Positions 12,000 to 23,598 of a DNA stretch of 64,000 nt are shown in pieces; within the stretch, counting starts at the first letter, position 1; each line of letters starts with the position of its first letter. Position numbers and translations under genes: made by a program. The notes beneath the pieces were generated by a model, which was not told the DNA's origin, did not search any database, and saw only the letters and a program-made list of their open reading frames with translations. Source of the stretch: Terfezia claveryi (taxonomy: Eukaryota; Ascomycota; Pezizomycetes; Pezizales; Pezizaceae); contig WHUX01000027.1 of assembly GCA_015179025.1 (NCBI GenBank), positions 186,001 through 250,000 of the forward strand. The letters run 5' to 3'.

Positions 12000-12570
12000 A
12001 ATCAATCATCGCCTCCTCTGCGACAGTTGATAGGCCAAAGTAATGTTACGGAATGGTTTTCCTATAGGTAAAGCAAAGCTGTGAATAGCATATAATGCTG
12101 CCAGCACTTTGAAATTATTGGTCAGCTGTAGCGCATTAAGCAAGCTACCACCACTAGATTATCTGAAATAGTGAACCTGGCCAGTTATTAGGGTCAAAGA
12201 CAAACTGGCAGTAATTATGAGGGAGTTTCTAAGAGCAAGATATTGGCTACGTTGTATTTACAGCCAGAGAGAGCAGATATAAAGTGATCTCGGGCTACAA
12301 AGCGTGTTAACAAGGGGAGTTTAGGCAAACTGAGTCGCTTAACTATGGACCCAATGGTTACAACTTAATCCCAACTACACGTTGAGATATGTCATAATCA
12401 TTTGGGGCCATGGGATCCATATCTGAGCAGCTTATCACTTACTAACTCACCTAGTCTATCATCCGTGTGGTGGCCCCATCCCCCCCCCCTTCCAGCGGGT
12501 GCCCGCAATCGGCAGACAAGGTCAAGAATGCCTAGTATCTATATAATTGATACAGACTAGTTCGGGTACC
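12000..12570. other. Intergenic, nothing recognised
   Basis: No supported frame. A C-run lies at about 12480. Confidence 0.45.
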
Positions 12571-12574
12571 CTCA

Positions 12575-13118
12575 GAAGCAGAGTCTCGCTCAATCAAACT
12601 AGGTCCCGGTTCGATGTTTCATCTTATTTCGCCCGTATCTTCAAGTTCTACCAACCTCAAAGATCCAGTTACACGTTTCTATTATCGGAAATTATAGGAC
12701 TCACTTTATAACGGGTTTTCATAGTCTTGTTGGAGTTTTCATACAGTTTAGGATAAAAGTTATCTTTCATCGTTTTCTAGATTTTCGTTTATAAGCAATA
12801 GCGGATGGCCTTGCAGTGCCAATTAGACAAATTATGGTGCTGAATTGACTCCTTCTACAGACCACATAGCCCCTCTCATGATCAGTCAAGCACGAGTGTT
12901 TTCCTAGTTATGAGTATGGGGACATAGAAACCAGGTATAAGGTTGAATGGAATAGCAGTTAGTTGTATAGGGAACATCAACATATTTCTTTTGGAATGGC
13001 ATTCGCATTGATGTAGGATATGGTATTCATGCTGATAGTTATTTGCCTTGATATGCGTGCTCGCATCGCGTATTAACATTGTTATGTTTAAGAATAATAA
13101 GCTCGTCATGACGAGCCC
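12575..13118. repeat. Dispersed 0.55-kb repeat, copy 1
   Basis: Aligns in the same orientation with 23599-24163 over its full length, with scattered substitutions and small indels. Landmarks shared are gcagagtct, catcttatttcgcccgtatc, agttttcatatagttta-like sequence, cacgagtgttttcctagtta and the palindrome GCTCGTCATGACGAGC at 13101-13116. No clear product is encoded. It could be an LTR or a non-autonomous element. It carries an internal TAGTCTGG-family footprint at 12715-12743. Confidence 0.7.
12715..12743. mobile_element. Footprint inside dispersed repeat copy 1
   Basis: gttttcata is repeated on both sides of GTCTTGTTGGA, a degenerate piece of TAGTCTGGTTGGCAC. The same event sits at the equivalent site in copy 2 (about 23760-23785), so it is older than the duplication. 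Confidence 0.6.
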
Positions 13119-13189
13119 CTTGCTACGTCCGAAAACAGGGTAGCTATCTAAGGTGCCTTTATAGGATGGTAAAATTATTAGCGTGTTGC

Positions 13190-13960
13190 TTGAATGCCCC
13201 CCCCCCTCCAATCATATACTGTGGTGCAGAAGAGTCTCCTTCCCATGCGCAGCCCTTGGTCAAGGTTGATACTCTCTTTCATGTGGATGACCAGCGATGA
13301 CGTCAGCTTTCCAGCTCTCCTGTGTTCTTGCATTAACAGCGAATTCCCGAGATTTGAACTCCAATTGCTTTCGATCCAGCGTCGCATTTGGCCTGGCTTG
13401 AATTTTGTAGGTGCTGCATGTAGGACCAGGGTTCTTGCTAATATGGGAGGTGATGTTGATCTCGTGTGAACTCCTTGTATCCGGGTGGTGGATTGGGTTG
13501 TTGGTTCTTGTGAGTTTGCCTTGGAGCGTTTTTTCGGATTGTTCGGAGGGTTCGGAGGTTATGCCGCTGCCGCCAGGCTTTTACCCTTTACCTCTAAAAC
13601 CGACTGTTTCTTTGCGGATCCGGTCGCTGCCTCTGCGTATGTAGGTGCCGGTGGTGTCCGTGTTAGTGGAAATGCTGTTAGTCTGTGCTGTGGTCGGAGG
13701 TGTGGTCTGGATGCTAGTATCTATGGTGGTCTGTAGTGGTGGCATTTGTTCAGCCCTGTCATCCTTCTCTCCAGCAACTTAACCACCTCATTCCTCAGCC
13801 GGTCATTTTCCCTCTCTACTCGTTCCCGTTCTCCCTTCGCTTCTGTGACCTCGTCAGTTGAGGGGGGATGCACATCGCCGACTATTACAATCGAATAGCC
13901 TGGTTGGCACCCAATCGAACCCTCATTTATTGGTCCTGCGGCTTGTGCCAACCAGACCAA
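13190..13960 (-). pseudogene. Possible decayed coding region, coiled-coil type
   Basis: On the minus strand a segment near 13850-13750 reads GERERVERENDRLRNEVVKL, a clear coiled coil. It is followed by Thr/Gln-rich sequence and, in another frame after a stop, a longer polar stretch to about 13200. No catalytic motif is seen. The layout could be a LINE ORF1 remnant, but I did not recognise it. A footprint of the mini-element (13887-13919) interrupts its start. Confidence 0.3.
13887..13919. mobile_element. 15-nt footprint of the TAGTCTGG mini-element
   Basis: TAGCCTGGTTGGCAC (13896-13910) lies between acaatcgaa and ccaatcgaa, an 8/9 match. More family ends follow at 13945-14012, including TAGTCTGGTTGGCACATGCG...GCAACCAGACTA. 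Confidence 0.65.
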
Positions 13961-14019
13961 GTATGGACCAATAGTCTGGTTGGCACATGCGGTACAGCAA
14001 GCAACCAGACTACGGTAAC

Positions 14020-15110
14020 GGTAACATCCGACCAGCTTCCAGAGGGGCTGTTCAAGCCAGTCTACGACCAGCTATGGGTCCCGAGACTCGGGTTATTCGC
14101 TGGCATAATTTAACCAGACTAGCGTAATTTCAATTTGAGTCCCGACACAACCTCGCCTCCAGTTCTCATCCAAACCTAGATCCAAACCTACCTATTAGAG
14201 AGGTTTTGGTCCCCTGTAAGAGTGACGGTTACTAGCACACACTAAATGCAACTGCTGGGCAGGGGTAAAAGATATCAATACGATATCTTTTGCTATGTCA
14301 GATGTCAATGGAATATCTTTTGTGCTTCTTGGTGTTATCTTTAATAGCGAATCCCTTTATAGGGTTAGATCGTTCACTTGGCCTCAGATATTCTCCTATT
14401 CGGGCGGCAATCATTGTCAGAAACATATATGCCTATCATATCGTAGGTATTCAAGGCATTCAAGTATCCCCTATCCCTCATCTACCTTTTCTTCTCGTAT
14501 GCAATTGGAGCTCGATATTGTGGTACGACATCATCATCACCGGAGATATCTGCTGCCGACACTGGTATACTGAGATTAGCACTACCCCACATGACCATAG
14601 TATCCGTAGTTTGGATCCGCCATATCTGCGTATTTTTGTTGCACGTTGATGATTACTAAAGGAGAAGGCAACAAGAGATATCATGGAATTCCAAAACCTC
14701 TTTTTTTGGCAATTTGGTGCCTACTGGAGTCTAAGTGTTGCGACATGGGTTGAAGAGTTGTCATTCTTACAGGGGACCAAAACCTCTCTATTATTGGCGT
14801 GCCAACCAGACTACCTATTGGATAGTCACTAGCCCCTCCTCGTTCCGAGGGGTTGTGCAACCACTGATCGAGACTGGTTCCAATCAGACTAGAAGCCAAC
14901 TCAATAACATTTCCCAGTTTTTGCTTTTGGCACATCGCCATTATCTTCGGATCTCGATCACGATGCGAAACAATCATCGCACAATCTGAATTTTATTACG
15001 TATATAGTTAGCGTACGTACAAGCTTGGCATGCCTCCTTAAGTATTTAAACAATAGAGTTAAGAAATACGACCTTAACCAACATACCTTAATTCGCCGCG
15101 ACCTTTTGAG
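14020..15110. other. Intergenic with mini-element ends
   Basis: GTGCCAACCAGACTA occurs at about 14799-14813, and further family-like ends lie at 14850-14892. No gene recognised. Confidence 0.45.
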
Positions 15111-15111
15111 A

Positions 15112-15864
15112 ATGAACGGCAGTTCGAAATATTCCGGCCTCTCCGCTGCGGAAAAAGGGAAAAGAAAAGCGCCTTCTGATGGCCACAACCCCACACCAGG
15201 ACCAAGCAGCCAGCCCGGCATGATAGCCCCTTCTCGACGGGTAGGACGATTAATCGCTGCGAAGCCTTCGACCATCTTCGCTGACCCCAAAAGTGCCCCC
15301 ATTGTGGGGAGCGAGCCTCCACAACTACACAAGCGAACGTGTTTTGATCATGATTCTCAACCTGCGTCAGAATTGCTCCCTGGACCAGAGGTGGCACCTA
15401 CGTCGGAACAATCAATGAACCTCACTAATTATGATACCTTGTCCCAGAGCGCCTTTCGGCATACCGATACTACCCTCGGATGCTCCATCACTCAAGCCTT
15501 TGAGAATGACTACGATTGCCAAACCCTTGGAACATTTAATCCCTCCCCCGATCTTCCAAAGACCACACATGCAGAGGCAGCATATTCCTCCTTGCCACCA
15601 CTATTCCAGACAACAACGATGAATTCTGGGGATTTCCAAATCCCAATCACTCAGGCGTCAGTGGGATGTTGTCCTCGATGTCGTGCTCTGTTGAGGAACC
15701 TCCGGGAGAGTATCCTTACAATCACATGTGGCGATGGCGAAGGACTACCAAGTAGTGGTGGAGCAATGCGGGATCTTTGGAAAAGTTATTTTAGTTTGGA
15801 AGGCCACTGGAGCGAGGGACATGTGTTCGGAGGCACATGGTTACCGGCAGGTGTTGAAGTTTAG
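15112..15864 (+). CDS. CxxC...HxxxxH module protein, paralogue 2
   Basis: I start the gene at the ATG at 15112, giving 250 residues. An upstream extension to 15025 lacks an ATG, and the ATG at 15112 aligns with the start of paralogue 3. The N-terminus shares KGK(R)KAPSDGHNPTPGPSS with paralogue 3's KGKAPCGNHDNVTPGPSS. The middle is Pro/Ser/Thr-rich and likely disordered. The C-terminal module is CPRC, ALLRNLRESI, then LWKSYFSLEGHWSEGH. The conserved Cys pair and HxxxxH could form a zinc site (inference). Single exon, no signal peptide, no known domain recognised. Confidence 0.72.
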   Translation: MNGSSKYSGLSAAEKGKRKAPSDGHNPTPGPSSQPGMIAPSRRVGRLIAAKPSTIFADPKSAPIVGSEPPQLHKRTCFDHDSQPASELLPGPEVAPTSEQSMNLTNYDTLSQSAFRHTDTTLGCSITQAFENDYDCQTLGTFNPSPDLPKTTHAEAAYSSLPPLFQTTTMNSGDFQIPITQASVGCCPRCRALLRNLRESILTITCGDGEGLPSSGGAMRDLWKSYFSLEGHWSEGHVFGGTWLPAGVEV

Positions 15865-17300
15865 CAGGCTGAGTTGAGAATGAGCTGAAGGTTTGTTAGA
15901 TTTTGTCTTCCGGGTTGGGCAACCTGATGGGATTGCTAACAGAGTATGATAGCACTGGAGGCTTTAGGTGCGTTGGTGAATATGGCTACCACGGGATGCG
16001 GAGGGCTAATCGGAGGGCATCCCCTTTCATGGTACCCGGGGGTGTGAGTGCAACATGCAGGACATGTTAGGTCTCGGGAGGTGTGGATTAGAGAGGGATC
16101 CGGAATGGACATGAAGGGGTGTCTCCTTTTGTTTTTAAGATGAACTTCAGAGAAAGATACCAGGCATTGAGCAGCGTGTTTATGTTTTCATGTTTATATT
16201 TGCTTCGCGATATTAGTTTGAAAAGAAAATGGAAAAGTTATATCAATAACCTCGGCATGTGGAAGGTTGTAGAGGAAATACTCTCGCATCATCCCGGCCC
16301 AAGTAGGGCATAGGCATACCCCATATAGGAACCTTAGTTGGGCAGAAAACTAACGCACCACTGACGTATGAAATGACGTAATATACTCGAAATTGGGTAT
16401 ATGAGGCAAAGCATATCCTGTACATCGATCAAAATGTCGAAACAAGCCGTATAACAGCGAAAGATAGATACAATGTAGTTAGCACATATACGCCGTAAGT
16501 GAGATACCTATGAGCCTGCCGCTGAACCAAATAGCCTTGTGGATCTTAATCGGTTGGTGTTGAGCGCTGCGGGGAAGTTTTTTTTTTAAAAAAAAAGGAA
16601 GAGGCAGTGGCTGCTCCGCTTGGGAAGAAAAAGAACTGCCTTAGCTGGTAAAATAAGCGCTACCTCTCTTTATTTTTACCCTCTGTTTCTTCTTTCTACC
16701 GAAAGAAGAAGAAGAAAGTAAAAAAAAAGGTAAGGTGACTGCAGGGACCATTCAGGAAAAGACGCAGTAGCTGGGAAAGAGACCAAAGCCTCTTGAGTAG
16801 GTCGCTTGTCAATGTTTACCCTCTTTCACCGCACCTAACCAACCGTACGAGAAGAAGGGTGAGAATTCTCCGAATCCGCAGGAGAGTAGTCATGTAGGCA
16901 GGTGTATCCCTTGTTCCAACCCCGTTAGCTCTTTCCCGCAAGTAAGATGCAGCTATATGAAATATGCCACCTAGGTTGCTCACGGTGCTATAGTCAAATA
17001 CGGCGCTATAGCGATGTGCTTCCTCCCATTCCCCGGTTAAGTCTGACAATCCCATAACAGCAAAAATGGTCATCCTCAAGATGTAGCTTTCTGTGACCGT
17101 GAAAACTTAGTTCAACGACTGGGTGATCCAACGCTCCTCTCACATCGGATCGATCTTGTAAACCCGCTGTTTGCCGCATTTGAGGTTGTACATCTTGGGA
17201 ATTTCTTTTTCTCCACTGTTATGGAGTTTGGGATAACGATATAAGTTTCGGCAATTCCCATTTGTGAAAAGGTCAAGTGTCGCAGGTAGGGTGGGTGATT
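15865..17300. other. Intergenic, nothing recognised
   Basis: Contains purine/pyrimidine-rich stretches at 16575-16740 (GAA and A runs). No gene supported. Confidence 0.45.
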
Positions 17301-17308
17301 TTGTTGGC

Positions 17309-17459
17309 TACCGGGAAAACTGGTGAATAAGACTCCTTGTTCATACTCTCAAAATCCGAGTCAAGAACGCTAATCTGCCCACAACTAGTAACGCCCATAC
17401 CACAAAAAGGAAAGGGCAAAGATACAGACAAGGAATCTTATTCACCAGTTTTCCCGGTA
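17309..17459. mobile_element. MITE with 30-bp terminal inverted repeats and TA target site
   Basis: Element 17311-17457 begins CCGGGAAAACTGGTGAATAA and ends with the reverse complement (30 bp, one mismatch). It is flanked by TA on both sides. TA duplication is typical of Tc1/mariner-type MITEs. A homologous copy lies at 18006-18178. Confidence 0.8.
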
Positions 17460-18003
17460 TTCGGAGTATTCGGAGCTATGGCTGCTAGCGTTATGAGGCA
17501 GATATAGATGAATCGCCCCAGACCGTGCCAATAATATCCAGGGCGCATGAAATTACCGAAACTACCTATAGTGGTGCAAAGGCCTGGAATGAGAACCAAA
17601 ATATAAGTAAAAATAGTACTAGAACCCCTTCCGCCATTCTCATAACAATGTCATGTAAGACCTCTTGATTGGGATGTTCTTTCAAAACCCTCTTGTCAGT
17701 TTCTGAGTGTTTTTGACTCTGGATTGCCCGGAACTTAGTTCCATTTCGCATCGTGCTTCACCACTGTCGGTTGGTTTCGATAAATCTGTCGGTTCGGTTC
17801 CTGGGTACGATTTCGATGTGTTTTCTGTGTTTTCTCTGGCGATGTCCTGTGTCGCTTCTGTCTCGAACAAAACTCCCGCGAGTGGCAGAACAGGCCTTTT
17901 AATCTGACTTTAGCAACGAGTTAATTTTGACCAATCACGGATTCCCACACCTTTTCAAATCTGCCTTTAAACTAGATCTGGTGTAATGTCGCAGCTTTGA
18001 AGG

Positions 18004-18180
18004 TACCGGGAAAACTCTTGAATAGGAGCCCTTGTCAAAAAGTAGAATCAGTGGCCATCGGTAAAGTAAGTCACAATCGTGTAGCCAGTCTGCCAATCTT
18101 GCCACAAGTAGTAACGCTGCTACCATTAAAGGGAAGATCAAAATATTGACAAGGGCTTCTATTCACCAGTTTTCCCGGTA
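18004..18180. mobile_element. Second copy of the CCGGGAAAAC MITE
   Basis: Element 18006-18178 has inverted repeats of about 33 bp starting CCGGGAAAACTCTTGAATAG, with TA on both sides. The interior (ccacaagtagtaacgc, aaagggaagatc) matches the copy at 17311-17457, so the two are one family. This copy is more diverged and slightly longer. Confidence 0.8.
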
Positions 18181-18354
18181 GGGGTTGGGTAATTTGCTCA
18201 AACTTCTCAAAAAAAGAAAAAAACCGCATGATCTGAGAATGCAGTAGAGAGACAGGGGTCTTCATCTTCAGATAGGTACCGGTACTCTCACTAACTACTT
18301 AAGTAAGGATCGGCTATATAGTAAAGATCGATGCAACCAGTTATGGTTCATCCG

Positions 18355-19808
18355 CGAAGACTTCACGATATGGTTTCTGTATTATAAAACGGCAACGCCT
18401 ATAGGATAATTGCAGTCTGTGAATTCGATTATCAGATCAACAGAGCTCTCAGTGTGGCCCTGAACTCGCTATAGCACTCACAACCTCAGCAGCGCCTGCA
18501 CACCTCTTCCACCGTACAGCTCATGACCACTCTCCACCATATATGGCTGTTCACATTATGGATAGACTCCCTATGGGGCTCTTCTATAACTGTCATAAGC
18601 ATAGAGCCTAAGCCACTTTCGTGGATTTGCTAGATGTACTGTATTTCAAAGGGTCAAAAATAATAGTACATGCTTAAGCAGCTTCCTCGGAATGGCATTT
18701 GCTGTATTGTAAGAGCCCCAACTGTGCTATTTTCATGCAATAATGTCCTTGAAACCCTCTAAGTACACCTTTGCATGTTTTCGGAGGCCTTAGCAGCCCC
18801 AACAGTCTTTACCGCCCCCAGCTCTTTGGAGAACCTATATGGGAGCCCCGTCAGCTTCCGTAACTCCAGCCCATGCAATTCAACCTTTCTCATGGCCAAT
18901 ATGGGCTTGATTTCACAGTCTTGATTTGCAAGGACTCGTCAGGTAACCCTACTTTGACCCCTCCCTCCCCCAAAAAAAGCCGTCAAAAGCCCCTGCCTTC
19001 AGGCGACCAAGGTGACCTATAAGCATAGTTAAGCATGATGAGGGCTAGCTTTAAGTATAGTAAAAAGGGCCTTAAGCATGGTATAGCTACCCGAATTTAA
19101 TCGCTTTTGGAAGCTTGAGCTGAGCCAAGCAAATATCAAGAAGGGTTTTGACGGGAAAGGAAGGGATCGAAGAAGTGGATACGCCCAGAATGCTAGAAAT
19201 CGCACTTGCAAAACGTTTAAAAGGCATCCTAAATTCTCAATCAATCCCATATTGGCCATGGGAAAGGTTGAATTGCATGGGCTGGAGTTACGGAAGCTCA
19301 CGGGGCTCCCATATAGGTTCTCCAAAGAGCTGGGGGCGGTAAAAACTGTTGGGGCTGCTAAGGCCTCCGAAAACATGCAAAGGTGTACTTAGAGGGCTTC
19401 AAGGACATTATTGCATGAAAATAGCACAGTTGGGGCTCTTACAATACAGCAAATACCATTCCGAGGAAGCTGCTTAAGCATGTACTATTATTTTTGACCC
19501 TTTGAAATACATCTAGCAAATCCATGAAAGTGGCTTAGGCTCTATGCTTATGACAGTTATATAAGAGCCCCATAGGGAGTCTATCCATAATGTGAACAGC
19601 CATATATGGTGGAGAGTGGTCATGGCCTGGGAGCTCTACGGTAGAAGAGGCGTTGCAAGCGCTGCAATCGCTGCTGAGGTTGTGAGTGCTATAGCGAGTT
19701 CAGGGCCATACTGAGAGAGCTGTCGATCTGATAATAGAATTCAGCGACTGCAATTACCCTATAGGCATTGCCGTTTTATAATACAGAAACCATATCGTGA
19801 AGTCTTCG
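18355..19808. mobile_element. Large palindromic (foldback) element
   Basis: A left arm (18355-18912) and right arm (19239-19808) are reverse complements over about 560 bp, with a small minority of positions differing, around a 326-bp spacer. The outermost sequence is cgaagacttcacgatatgg and its complement. No matching direct repeat flanks the arms. The spacer-right-arm junction gives a plausible but broken frame on the plus strand near 19180-19390. I recognise no transposase. It may be a foldback transposon or an inverted duplication. Confidence 0.75.
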
Positions 19809-19809
19809 C

Positions 19810-20840
19810 TCACTGTAATTGTAATGAATGGTACTAGACAGTATTCATTCGGTACCGTTTATACAATCTATATCCGTTGGCACGGACGTTTGTGTATTTC
19901 GGTTCTGCTGAGGTAAGACCTCAGAAGGGTAAGGAGATTACTATGTGGGACGTTCCGCAAAGGAACAGTAATTAACTGGTGTAATCTATCTTCTATAAAT
20001 TTGTGCTATCTAAGCTATAGGATCTTGATCTGATCGGTATATAGGCTTGCTTGCTGGTGCTTGTCTGCTTCTTCGATTCTTGTGGATTCCAGAGGGAATC
20101 CAGCGCCTATTTATACTCGATGACTAAAGAAAATACAATACAATAAAGGGTGGCACACCAGGTGAGCTGGTGCGCTGTATAATGAGGGTGTGCTCGTATG
20201 GCAAGTTCCACGGCATTTCCCATGGCAAATTCCGCTAGCTATGGACGCTTATAAAGCAGTAGGAAATAGTAGAAGGCTAGTCCTTCAACCGAGAGGCTTA
20301 GTTACATAACATAGTAGTAATACAACCAGAAAAAAGCAAGATGGCCCTTTAGTCTCATGCCAAGACCTGAAAGTTGAACCAAGAATTGACATCGACGCTA
20401 GTCGACGCTAGTAATTGTACATATACAGGAGGAAGAAAACTATAAATATTGCTTCCATTCTCCAGCTCTTTCGCTAACTCATATCAGAACAACAAGGTAG
20501 AGCAAGGGAGAAGTGCCCAGTACACTCCGATACTTCGAGTGGAATCAATATTTTAAGCAGACAAGTTCTGTGAGTGTTTGTGAGACGTGACCGGCTTACC
20601 TGAAATTTGCTAACTTAACAACATCAGAGCAACAATACACCCACAGCAAGGGGAAGCAACACTATACTTAGCAACTTCATCCCATCGAAATTAGAGATCA
20701 CCTTGTACAAGTTCAGGATTCATACTGGACCTCCCCACATCTGGCGTCAACATACTTTCACATCTCCGCCGTGGGTGTTATTCTCTAGACCGAAACTTAT
20801 CGATATCCATCATTACCATTGCTCTGGACTATATATATAT
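19810..20840. other. Intergenic, nothing recognised
   Basis: AT-leaning. A short direct repeat (gtcgacgctagt) lies near 20398. The end acts as upstream region of the gene at 20843. Confidence 0.45.
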
Positions 20841-20842
20841 AA
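20829..20842 (+). promoter_or_regulatory. TATA-like tract just before paralogue 3
   Basis: A (TA)n tract, tatatatatataa, ends directly at the ATG. It is too close for a standard TATA box acting on this ATG, so it may be a leader tract or a sign that the true start differs. Confidence 0.3.
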
Positions 20843-21676
20843 ATGTCGGACATTAATCCCGCCTCTCCAGCTGTATCAGCAGGCATAAAACATAAAGGGA
20901 AAGCCCCATGTGGTAACCACGACAATGTAACACCGGGACCGAGCAGCTTCCGTGATGGACTAAAATTTGCAAAAATAGCCCCAAAGCTCGGCATGATGCA
21001 CCCCAAACCTACAATCATCCCCGAAAGCCCCTACCTTATGGTTAGGGAGGCCCAACGCAAACGAGTCCGAGTCCAAGAAGATCCTCAACATTCGTCTCAC
21101 TTAGTGCAACCTATGGTGGCACCATTACCAGCTGAGGATTCTCGACAACGGCACAACAGGCCCCATGTACACAATAATATCCCCGAATCAAATGGTTTGG
21201 TCGGTGGAATGAACATTCCCATGGAGGATGTGGAGATCATGCAACGTTCCGCCTTCCAAGCCCCAGCAACGCCGCTTCACCCTCCACCCGAGGCTGATGC
21301 CAAACTTCAAACGCAGACACCGCTGTCCTTTCACTTGCCATTTACACTCTACTCCCCTCCAATGGTTCCCGAGAACCCACAGATACTCAATCCGCAGGCA
21401 CCAGAAGGGGGATTTTGCCCCACCTGCCATGCGATGTGGAACAACCTCCGAGAATGTATCATGGCATTTACTTTTAGTCAGGGCTTACCGCATGGTACTA
21501 ATGTTTCCGGAGAGCTTTTGAAGAGTTATTTCGGCTTGGACTACCACTGGAGACAGGGTCATGTGGTCGGACTGAACCATAGCGAGCCCGAAACCGGTAC
21601 CGGGGGTGTGAGGTTCGGGAAGCGGTGCGATTTTGACGTTATGCAGCCACATAACTTCCCGGGCTCCTTCCAGTGA
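20843..21676 (+). CDS. CxxC...HxxxxH module protein, paralogue 3
   Basis: A 277-residue single-exon frame, function unknown. It starts MSDINPASPAVSAGIKHKGK and shares a KGKAP...TPGPSS block with paralogue 2, then a long Pro-rich polar middle. The C-terminal module reads CPTCHAMWNNLRECI, then LLKSYFGLDYHWRQGHVVGL. The spacing Cys-x2-Cys to the SYF motif and HxxxxH is conserved with the other two copies, while the middle is very divergent; that suggests selection on the C-terminal module. A 15-residue extension rich in Gly/Thr follows the module. Likely intracellular, since no signal peptide or transmembrane segment is seen. A metal-binding role is inferred only from the Cys/His pattern. Confidence 0.73.
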   Translation: MSDINPASPAVSAGIKHKGKAPCGNHDNVTPGPSSFRDGLKFAKIAPKLGMMHPKPTIIPESPYLMVREAQRKRVRVQEDPQHSSHLVQPMVAPLPAEDSRQRHNRPHVHNNIPESNGLVGGMNIPMEDVEIMQRSAFQAPATPLHPPPEADAKLQTQTPLSFHLPFTLYSPPMVPENPQILNPQAPEGGFCPTCHAMWNNLRECIMAFTFSQGLPHGTNVSGELLKSYFGLDYHWRQGHVVGLNHSEPETGTGGVRFGKRCDFDVMQPHNFPGSFQ

Positions 21677-21679
21677 CTG

Positions 21680-22190
21680 GAGCAGAAGGCGACCTTGAAT
21701 TATCAATGTGGATATGGAGTATACCGGTGCGCGCGGATGGGCCTAGATCAAAACCAAGGGAATTCGGATGTGGTTGACACTGATGGAGTTGGGACCTGGA
21801 TGTTCAAGAATCTTTTTTTTATTTTTTTTTTATTTTCCCATTTTCATCCAGTTTTTTCTGTTGTGGCGTGAGCGCAGATGCTTGAGGCGTCCGTATTTTC
21901 TTTGATCTTGAAGTTAATTGTGGAACTGGCCGAACCTTTAAAGGGGATGGCTGGTCATGGTCTTAAGTCGACTCGGTTACTAGCCATTAAAAAAAAAAAA
22001 AATTACTAAGCCGTAGATTGTTCCACTGAGCGACTCAACCATCCAATGTGTAAACCGACAGCAGTGGTACATTCTTACTTTACGGTCATGTTTAATTTAT
22101 TGAGGCCCGAAGGTTCATTCCAGGATATGCTGTCACATTGGATAAAAATTTTTTGGGAAAAAAAAAAAAAAAAGATAGGTGGTTACGATT
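21680..22190. other. 3' flank and intergenic, A/T runs
   Basis: T-rich tract at 21812-21850 and A-runs at about 21990 and 22158. No gene. Confidence 0.45.
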
Positions 22191-22195
22191 CGCCA

Positions 22196-22227
22196 TCGAG
22201 CAAAGTGCCAACCAGACTTCGAGCAAA
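22196..22227. mobile_element. 14-nt footprint of the TAGTCTGG mini-element
   Basis: GTGCCAACCAGACT (22205-22218) is flanked by a perfect 9-bp direct repeat, tcgagcaaa. Confidence 0.8.
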
Positions 22228-22308
22228 GGCCCCAGACATTGTCCCGAAGTCTGCTAGTGTCAACTGCAGCTGCCAATTAGGTCTCTAAGAGAGGCTTGTG
22301 CCAACTAG

Positions 22309-22339
22309 CAATCAGGGTGCCAACCAGACTACAATCAGG
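22309..22339. mobile_element. 15-nt footprint of the TAGTCTGG mini-element
   Basis: GTGCCAACCAGACTA (22317-22331) is flanked by the perfect 8-mer caatcagg. A longer half-element (ctctaagagaggcttgtgccaac) lies immediately upstream at about 22283-22305. Confidence 0.75.
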
Positions 22340-22889
22340 TAGGGAGTAGTGTTCCCAACGAGACCAAGGTGATGAAGTTACCCAAGGTTTACAGCGTTTG
22401 GCAGTGCAACCGGACAGCTAACCTGACAAGGTTAACTAACTCACCTGCGCTTGACTCAATGTTGCTCACATTCCTCAGTTTCCTAGCATACAGAGCTTTA
22501 CTATTAAATCCATTTAGACCTTGCGCTCACTGTAAGATAAGTGTACATGTCTAGAATATTCACTGTACGTTCCTTTCTTCATTTCTTCTACGTAACTTAC
22601 CATTCTGACCGCCAACGCCCCACCCAGGTTAGCTGTCCGGTTGGTGCCTGTATCGCAGCAATTGCAACACACTATGTAGTCGGCACCGTCCCTCACGAAT
22701 GAGAACGGGGCCTACATCATAATATGCTAGCGGTGTAAAAAAACAATCCACGCTTCCGCATTGCCTTTTGGATACATTGTCTATGTAGTATTCAAAATCT
22801 CAATACAATGCTAATGCTGTTCGAGAACGAATAGCAGGTGGGGCTGCCAAGCTCTTGACTCTCCTGTGGTAAAATATACCTGACTTAAG

Positions 22890-23030
22890 CGCTGGTACAC
22901 TCTTACTACTCCACCATTCTATATTTAAATCATCCTTCTTTCGATGTGTAGCTTCTCCTATATGCTCTATAGCTTTAGTTTTATTCTCATAATTTTCTGT
23001 CGGTTTGTTGTTGATATCCCACTGCTAATG
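22890..23030 (+). mobile_element. 3' flank of a Tc1/mariner relic, second copy
   Basis: ctggtacactcttactactccacc, tgtagcttctcctatatgc and ttgttgttgatatcccac follow one another here. They are the reverse complement of 11505-11640, the non-coding flank of the Tc1/mariner relic. No transposase remains. Confidence 0.6.
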
Positions 23031-23598
23031 AAGTCGTTCGCTACATACGCCAATTTGGAAGGCGCGCAAAGCAGAACACGCTAAAAGTCTGACTATGGAA
23101 AAGTAGTGCTGGCTCTGTTGCAGAAAGGGTTTCGTCATGACGAGTTATCTACTGTACATAGGCTATTCGTACAACTCCCATGACCGCACCCTTTCCAAAC
23201 CATCCAATTTTGCTCCAATTATATGGGTAGTTTAATTCACGCCCACCGATCCATTCTACAACATCTAGCTCAATCTCAACCTAAACCATACCGAAACCTC
23301 CATACCATACTCTTCTAACATCAGGAATAGGGCCTTGGACGCTTATTTTGTTTGTTTAGAGTGAAGGAGCGTCGGAACTAAGAAGGTAATCTTACTAGTC
23401 AAGGAAAACGCGAGTGCATTTCGTCACTATTGGGAAATCTCTCTTAAGCAATGTAGATTTTAGCAATATATTTCTCTTTTCACGCTTTCGCAAAAAATTA
23501 GTCACAGGACAAGAACACGCGTAACAGCTCTATTAGCTAAGCCTACACAAGTCTATTATATCAATCAGTTATATGACGACTGGATTAAGAAGCCAGGC

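Noticed and set aside
14295..14649. Overlapping frames of 92 and 119 codons
   Set aside because: Two frames of the same AT-leaning stretch, without paralogue, motif or promoter.
15025..15111. 29-residue N-terminal extension of paralogue 2
   Set aside because: It starts at TTG, and paralogue 3 begins at the position of the ATG at 15112.
18781..19376. Protein-coding gene of 115 residues in the palindrome
   Set aside because: The frame crosses from one arm into the spacer and the sequence is broken in the other arm; no motif recognised.
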